Assembly (NCBI GenBank): GCA_964531285.1 | Contig: CAZHDI010000006.1 | Coordinates: 1-63,777, forward strand | DNA length: 63,777 nucleotides | From: CAZHDI01 sp964531285 | GTDB taxonomy: Bacteria > Pseudomonadota > Alphaproteobacteria > JAJFIK01 | Direction: 5' to 3' | Shown: positions 59,735 through 63,777 of the stretch, piece after piece | How the letters are laid out: each line of letters starts with the position of its first letter | Position numbering within the stretch: position 1 is the first letter of the stretch | Notes under the pieces: generated by a model | Database searches by the model: none | The model's input: only the letters and a program-made list of their open reading frames with translations | What the model was told of the DNA's origin: nothing | Made by a program: the position numbers and the translations under genes

Positions 59735-60466
59735 TCAGGTCCCATCCGTCGCATGCGGAATAACCCCCTTGAAGGCTTTCGTGATCGCGCTCGCGGACGC
59801 CTTGAACAGCGGCTGGACATAGTCCGACGCCTCGTCGATCGCGGCCTTGGTGAGCTTCTTGCCCGCCTCGCCGATGAGCCGCGCGGCCACATGACCGAGG
59901 GCGCTCGTCACCATGGCCTGGAACGACTCGTCCGGCGCGCCGGCCTCGATCAGCGCCTTGCGCACCTTGTCCTGATCGGCCTTGGGCATCACCGCTTCGG
60001 CGAGCGCACCGACGGCCGGCAGGGTCAGGCGCACGATCGAGGCGCTGAACGAGCCGTCCGTGATATGGCCCAGGCTCCGCACCCGCTCGCGCAAGTGATC
60101 CTGTAACAGCGGATCCTCCACATCGAGGACAAAATAGTCCGTGTCTTTATGAAACCGCGCCTCGATCAGCCGCTTATGGATCGCCTTGTCGAGATGCTCC
60201 GATCCCGCCTCGGCCTTGCGCACTTCCAGGTCATAAAGAAGCGCCCGCGCCTTGGGCCGGGTCACCCGCAGATCGCGCATGATCTGATAAATCGACGTAT
60301 CCTTCGACACGATCTCCAGATCGAGCAGGATCTTAAACATCAGAAGATCGATCTCGCGCTTCGGCAACGCCCCGAAGGCCGGACGCGCATAGGCCAGAAG
60401 CAGCGTCTCCAGCGCCTGCTTGGCCGTTTCGGCCTTCAACCCGCGCAGCTTGGATTCGATCGTCAC
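59735..60466 (-). CDS. Unknown protein with winged-helix-like N-terminus
   Basis: A 243-residue, largely helical protein. Residues about 35-90 look like a winged-helix (PKREIDLLMFKILLDLEIVS, then IYQIMRDLRVTRPKARALLY). A basic/acidic linker precedes a second helical half (VRLTLPAVGALAEAVMPKAD, then ALGHVAARLIGEAGKKL) with amphipathic, pore-like Ala/Leu/Gly helices near the C-terminus. No membrane helix or catalytic motif is clear, and the family is not recognised. It faces the DUF3800 gene and is divergent from the ECF41 unit. A regulator or an effector with a DNA-binding N-domain are both possible. Confidence 0.7.
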   Translation of the reverse strand: MTIESKLRGLKAETAKQALETLLLAYARPAFGALPKREIDLLMFKILLDLEIVSKDTSIYQIMRDLRVTRPKARALLYDLEVRKAEAGSEHLDKAIHKRLIEARFHKDTDYFVLDVEDPLLQDHLRERVRSLGHITDGSFSASIVRLTLPAVGALAEAVMPKADQDKVRKALIEAGAPDESFQAMVTSALGHVAARLIGEAGKKLTKAAIDEASDYVQPLFKASASAITKAFKGVIPHATDGT

Positions 60467-60552
60467 AGCGCTCCTCCTCCCTCAGCGTGCCGATAGCCCG
60501 GCACAGACAGGTGCCGGTTGTAGCATTCGGACCGGCTTTTTGCGCCCCGCCC

Positions 60553-60579
60553 TGTCACACTTTCGCGCCGTCCATCGTC
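60553..60579 (+). promoter_or_regulatory. ECF41-type promoter
   Basis: TGTCACA at 60553-60559 and CGTC at 60576-60579 are separated by 16 nt, matching the -35 and -10 elements known for ECF41 sigma factors. It lies 36 bp before the first gene of a three-gene unit that ends with an ECF41 sigma factor, so the sigma factor probably drives its own operon. The match rests on established ECF41 motif knowledge, not on an experiment. Confidence 0.82.
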
Positions 60580-60615
60580 TTGTTTCATGAGGCCAGGACA
60601 TCAGAGGGGAGATTT

Positions 60616-61038
60616 ATGACCGATCGCCGCGAAACCGCCGCCCGCCGGCCCGTGCTCGCCATCACGCTCGGCCTGTTCGCCGCTCTCGGCGCCGCCAACG
60701 GCGCCGCCATGCTCGCCGCGCCCGAGCGCTGGTTCTGGGCCATTCCCGGTGTCGCCAATACCGGGCCGGTCAATCTGCATTTCATCAAGGATGTCGGCAT
60801 GACCTATGCGCTGATGGGTGTCCTGTTGATGATCGGTGCCATCCTGCCGGCCCATCGCGCCGTCCTGGTGAGCATCGTGACGGCGTGGTACGCGGCCCAT
60901 GCCCTCCTTCATGTCTATGACATCTCCACCGGCTGCCTGCCGCCGGAGAACTGGCTCACCGATCTGCCCGGCGTCTTTGTCGCGGCCCTGCTGCTCATGG
61001 GCCTGACCGCTTGGGCCATCCTGACACGGAGGACCTGA
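60616..61038 (+). CDS. Four-helix membrane protein in ECF41 operon
   Basis: A 140-residue integral membrane protein with four hydrophobic segments: LAITLGLFAALGAANGAAML, ALMGVLLMIGAILPAHRAVL, then VTAWYAAHALLHVYDI and VFVAALLLMGLTAWAIL. The loop after the third segment has GCLPPENW. It starts at ATG 60616 with AGGGGAG just upstream. It recalls DoxX/DUF4345-like small redox-associated membrane proteins, but no motif decides this. It is the first gene behind the ECF41 promoter and ends 3 bp before the AhpD-like gene. Confidence 0.8.
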   Translation: MTDRRETAARRPVLAITLGLFAALGAANGAAMLAAPERWFWAIPGVANTGPVNLHFIKDVGMTYALMGVLLMIGAILPAHRAVLVSIVTAWYAAHALLHVYDISTGCLPPENWLTDLPGVFVAALLLMGLTAWAILTRRT

Positions 61039-61041
61039 CCA

Positions 61042-61554
61042 ATGGGCTGGCTGAACCGGCGCATCATCGATCTGGGCGAACGCCTCACGGGCGAAAACAT
61101 GGACTGGCTGCGCGACATCGAAGCGGCCACTCCGCGAGGCTTCCGGCGCTTCCTGCGGTTCCGGGATCTGGCCAATCACCGGCATCACGCCAGCCGGGAG
61201 GCCATTGCCGTGGCGCGCCTTGCCGCCACGCGCTTTGAAGACTGCGGCCCGTGTCTTCAGACTACGGTCAATATCGCGCTCCAAAACAAAGTCGCGCCGG
61301 ATCTGATCCGAACCGCGCTGGACCGCCCGGCGGATCTGCCCGCGCCCCTCGATCTGGTCTACCGCTTTGGGCGGGCGGTGGCCGCCAACGATCCGGACCT
61401 GCCCGATCTGGTCACGGCCACCGAACAGGCCCTGGGGCGCAAGGCGCTGGTGGATCTGGTCCTCGCCGCCGCGGCGGTCCGGGTCTTCCCCACGATCAAG
61501 CGGGGCCTGGGCCATGCCATGAGCTGCTCCCTGGTCGAGGTCCGCGTGCCGTGA
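61042..61554 (+). CDS. AhpD/carboxymuconolactone-decarboxylase-like protein
   Basis: A 170-residue protein. The AhpD-type redox site FEDCGPCLQTTVNIALQNKV (CxxC) lies at residues about 70-75, followed by the helical core with DLVLAAAAVRVFPTIKRGLG. The conserved His of classic AhpD, three residues after the second Cys, is replaced by Thr, so peroxide-linked disulphide chemistry may differ. CMD-family genes next to ECF41 sigma factors are the classic genetic mark of that group (the COE gene). Its stop overlaps the sigma-factor GTG start (GTGA). Confidence 0.88.
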   Translation: MGWLNRRIIDLGERLTGENMDWLRDIEAATPRGFRRFLRFRDLANHRHHASREAIAVARLAATRFEDCGPCLQTTVNIALQNKVAPDLIRTALDRPADLPAPLDLVYRFGRAVAANDPDLPDLVTATEQALGRKALVDLVLAAAAVRVFPTIKRGLGHAMSCSLVEVRVP

Positions 61555-62474
61555 GCCCGGAGATTTTCGAGAGCCACCGGCGCTTCCTGCTGGGCCTGGC
61601 GTATCGCATGCTGGGCTCGCTCCCCGATGCCGAGGATGCGGTGCAGGACACCTGGCTGCGGGCATCGGCGGGCGGTGCGCGGCCCCCGGACAATGCCAAA
61701 GCATATCTCGCGGCGGTCCTGTCGCGCCTGTGCATCGATCGCCTGCGCCAGATCAAGCGGCGCCGCGCGGCCTATATCGGCCCCTGGCTGCCCGATCCGG
61801 TCCCGGACGATGTGATGGATCCCGCCATTCCGGGCCAGGACCTCTACGATAGCCTGGCCACGGGGCTTCTTCTGGTGCTCGAACGGCTCGGCCCGGTCGA
61901 ACGGGCCGCACTGCTGCTCCATGATCTTTTTGGCTATTCCCATCAGGAAACGGCGGATCTGCTGGGCCGCACGCCGACGGCGATCCGCCAGTCCGTTGCC
62001 CGCGCCCGCACCCGCCTGCAAGGCACCGAAACCCGCTTCACCGTCGACCGCGAGACGCGCGACCGGGTCACGGCCACATTCTTTACGGCCCTTCAGGCCG
62101 GGGATGTGGCGGGCCTCGAGCGGCTGCTGACCGCCGATGCGGCCTGTCATTCCGATGGCGGCGGCGAGGCGTTGGCCGCCCGCAATGTCGTCTACGGCGC
62201 CAATGCCGTGGCCCGCCTGCTGACCGGTCTGGCGCGCAAACAGCCGCCGGACCGCGCGACCGGGATCGGCATGGCGAACGGGACGCTCTGTGTGCGGATC
62301 TCACAGGCCGGCCGTCTGACCTCGTTATGGTGGTTGGAGACCGCACCAGACGGGCGCGTGGCCCAGGTGTTCGGCACGGTCCACCCGGCCAAGCTGGCCC
62401 GCTATGCCGGGCTGGCCGCCTCCGAAGCACCAACGCCTGAGGGTTTATTGATCGCCCCCGCGCGCCTCGGCTAG
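61551..62474 (+). CDS. ECF41-group RNA polymerase sigma factor
   Basis: A 307-residue extracytoplasmic-function sigma factor. Region 2: FLLGLAYRMLGSLPDAEDAV, then QDTWLRAS. Region 4: LERLGPVERAALLLHDLFGY, then TADLLGRTPTAIRQSVARAR. A C-terminal SnoaL/NTF2-like extension carries the ECF41 motif HSDGGGEALAARNVVYG (DGGGK-like), with a HPAKL segment in place of the NPDKL motif near the end. In this group the C-terminal extension modulates activity, and no separate anti-sigma factor is needed. GTG start overlaps the AhpD-like stop by four bases. Likely autoregulated through the promoter at 60553-60579. Confidence 0.93.
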   Translation: MSPEIFESHRRFLLGLAYRMLGSLPDAEDAVQDTWLRASAGGARPPDNAKAYLAAVLSRLCIDRLRQIKRRRAAYIGPWLPDPVPDDVMDPAIPGQDLYDSLATGLLLVLERLGPVERAALLLHDLFGYSHQETADLLGRTPTAIRQSVARARTRLQGTETRFTVDRETRDRVTATFFTALQAGDVAGLERLLTADAACHSDGGGEALAARNVVYGANAVARLLTGLARKQPPDRATGIGMANGTLCVRISQAGRLTSLWWLETAPDGRVAQVFGTVHPAKLARYAGLAASEAPTPEGLLIAPARLG

Positions 62475-62516
62475 GCTTGCGGTCGATCCATCACTGACGC
62501 CCGAGGCTTTGTTGCC

Positions 62517-63233
62517 ATGACGACCCCATCCGCCGGCGGCCCTGTCACCATCGAGTATTATTCCGATGTCTTATGCGTCTGGGCCTATGCCGGGCACCGG
62601 CGCGTGGAGGAACTCGCCGCGACCTTCGCCGGACAGGTCCGCATCCGCCCGCGCTTTTGTTCGGTGTTTTCCGATGCCTGGACCAAGATCGAGGGACGCT
62701 GGGGGCCGGACGATCCGTTCGATGCCTTTGCGGCTCATGTGCAGGAGGCCGGCGCGCGCTTCGATCATATTGCACTGCACGCTGATCTTTGGCGCCGCGT
62801 GAGGCCGCGCTCCTCCGCCGGGGCGCATCTGTTCCTCAAGGCGATCGACCTCTGGGAGCGCCGCGCCAATGGCGCCGCCACGGATGCCACGGCCTTCACC
62901 GACCGGCTCTTGACGCGCGCCGATTGGACCCTGCGCAACGCCTTTTTTGCCGACGGTCTCGATATCGGCGATGCCCGGGTGCACCGGGCCGTGGCCCGAA
63001 ACATCGGCCTCGATTACGACGCCCTGTGCGCGCCCGACCGCCTGCATGACGCCGCGGCGGCCCTGGTGCAGGATCTCGACGCGGCTCAGGCGGCGGGTGT
63101 GAAAGGCAGCCCGACCTTCATCATGAATGGCGGGCGTCAGGTCCTGTTCGGCAATGTCGGCTACCGGCTCTTGGAAGCCAATGTCCAGGAATGGCTGCGC
63201 GCGCCGGGTCCCGACGACGCGAGTTGGTGCTGA
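62517..63233 (+). CDS. DsbA-family / 2-hydroxychromene-2-carboxylate isomerase-like protein
   Basis: A 238-residue thioredoxin-fold protein of the DSBA / GST-kappa group. The N-terminal active segment is YYSDVLCVWAYAGHRRVEEL (CxxA, one Cys rather than a CxxC pair), and the cis-Pro loop is GVKGSPTFIMNGG. A helical insertion of about 110 residues lies between them, as in HCCA isomerases and FrnE-like proteins. With only one active-site Cys it is more likely a glutathione-dependent isomerase or reductase than a disulphide oxidase. No signal peptide. It lies 42 bp after the sigma-factor gene, but the ECF41 promoter is 2 kb upstream. Confidence 0.85.
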   Translation: MTTPSAGGPVTIEYYSDVLCVWAYAGHRRVEELAATFAGQVRIRPRFCSVFSDAWTKIEGRWGPDDPFDAFAAHVQEAGARFDHIALHADLWRRVRPRSSAGAHLFLKAIDLWERRANGAATDATAFTDRLLTRADWTLRNAFFADGLDIGDARVHRAVARNIGLDYDALCAPDRLHDAAAALVQDLDAAQAAGVKGSPTFIMNGGRQVLFGNVGYRLLEANVQEWLRAPGPDDASWC

Positions 63234-63325
63234 GCCGATTGGCGTGACAGGACTGCCGATTGCCCCGCCCGCCCGGTCTTGCGATGGTAAGCCTGGGTGA
63301 CGACTGGGCAAAGGGCACACAGATC

Positions 63326-63777
63326 ATGACGGATGAGGGGTTGGGCGGCGGCGCAAGCCAGCCGGGACGGCCGGGAACCGGGCGGCTGAGCGGGTTCCGG
63401 CAATGGGAAGGCGGGATCGACCCGTTCGAGGACCATACCGGGCCGTTCTACTTCCGCGAGATTGACGACACGCGCTATGTGTGCGCGTTCGAGGTGGCCC
63501 GCCAGCATTTGAACGGCCATGGCGCCATCCATGGCGGTTGCCTGATGAGCTTCGCCGATTACGCCCTTTTCGTGTTCGCCCGCCCGGCCATGATCGGCCA
63601 GTCCGGTGTCACGGTCTCGTTCAGTTCCGAGTTTCTCGCACCCGCCTTCGAGGGCGACCTGGTGCTCGGTCATGGCGAGATCGTGCGCGAGACCGGCAGC
63701 ATGGTGTTTCTCCGCGGTCTGATCAGCGCCGACCGTGGCGGTCATGCGGAGTTGATCTCGCTGCTGAGCTTTTCGGG
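63326..63777 (+). CDS. PaaI-family hotdog thioesterase, 3' end outside window
   Basis: About 150 residues are visible before the window ends. After a Gly-rich N-terminus (DEGLGGGASQPGRPGTGRL) comes the hotdog-fold signature HLNGHGAIHGGCLMSFADYA, with HGG and the acidic residue used by PaaI-type acyl-CoA thioesterases, then FSSEFLAPAFEGDLVLGHGE. The ATG at 63326 gives a family-consistent length, and no alternative start with a better RBS is seen. Substrate unknown; hydrolysis of short or aromatic acyl-CoA is typical. It continues beyond the last base. Confidence 0.87.
   Translation, partial: MTDEGLGGGASQPGRPGTGRLSGFRQWEGGIDPFEDHTGPFYFREIDDTRYVCAFEVARQHLNGHGAIHGGCLMSFADYALFVFARPAMIGQSGVTVSFSSEFLAPAFEGDLVLGHGEIVRETGSMVFLRGLISADRGGHAELISLLSFS

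Noticed and set aside
63161..63745. Minus-strand open frame at the window end
   Set aside because: The opposite strand carries a recognisable PaaI thioesterase start with HGG motif, so the minus frame is a shadow.

Overview
The window is high-GC, densely coded DNA from an alphaproteobacterium. Supporting features are the ppx-rlmE pair, a class II DAHP synthase, two TonB-dependent receptors, an Atm1-type ABC exporter, a GnnA/GnnB-like pair for diamino-sugar lipid A, an ECF41 sigma factor and a typical alphaproteobacterial XRE regulator. A marine Caulobacterales/Maricaulales/Hyphomonadaceae-like source is plausible, but nothing here fixes the genus. Two 100-N scaffold gaps (13042-13141 and 19215-19314) show it is a draft assembly.

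Layout. 1-2.6 kb: an IS5-type transposase remnant abuts a 5'-truncated PAN-domain gene, followed by a large unknown membrane protein. 2.8-6.9 kb: minus-strand ppx, rlmE, rsmB-like and TPR genes. 7.5-13 kb: an XRE regulator, then a PadR-controlled RND efflux operon with a palindromic operator. 13.1-17 kb: an Atm1-like ABC exporter, a LysM protein and an ArsR-SRPBCC fusion with its own palindrome. 17.3-21.4 kb: two tandem, partly near-identical RTX/cadherin-like secreted proteins, each with a terminator. 21.5-27.8 kb: a LOG gene, then nadE, a small membrane protein, gltX, cysS and rarD in one string. 28-29.7 kb: an unsignalled protein with five 13-residue Gly/Trp/Tyr/Gln repeats. 29.9-34.6 kb: sugar aminotransferase and dehydrogenase, a quinone-oxidoreductase-like enzyme and an FkbM methyltransferase. 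34.8-37.6 kb: TonB receptor 1.

38-45 kb: a minus-strand metabolic string of glmU, a RusA-like nuclease, a degenerate nuclease-like protein, rpiA, gor and a class II DAHP synthase interrupted by an in-frame TAA. Divergent to it are gph and tRNA-Val(CAC). 45.9-52.8 kb: a three-gene operon with two exported proteins and an SDR, a TPR-sulfotransferase and TonB receptor 2. 53.3-57.3 kb: a small lipoprotein, then acyl-CoA dehydrogenase, DUF3253, uracil-DNA glycosylase, a lipoprotein hydrolase and Cu/Zn SOD. 57.5-60.5 kb: a Tet-type MFS pump, then a DUF3800 gene facing an unknown protein. 60.5-62.5 kb: a self-contained ECF41 stress unit (membrane protein, AhpD-like protein, sigma factor) behind a near-perfect ECF41 promoter. 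62.5-63.8 kb: a DsbA-type isomerase and a thioesterase that runs off the window.

The most interesting items are the repeat protein and its C-terminal tail shared with one RTX protein, the overlapping RusA-like/nuclease-like pair, the interrupted DAHP synthase, the autoregulated ECF41 unit, and the DUF3800 islet. All calls come from reading the sequence; no database search was run.
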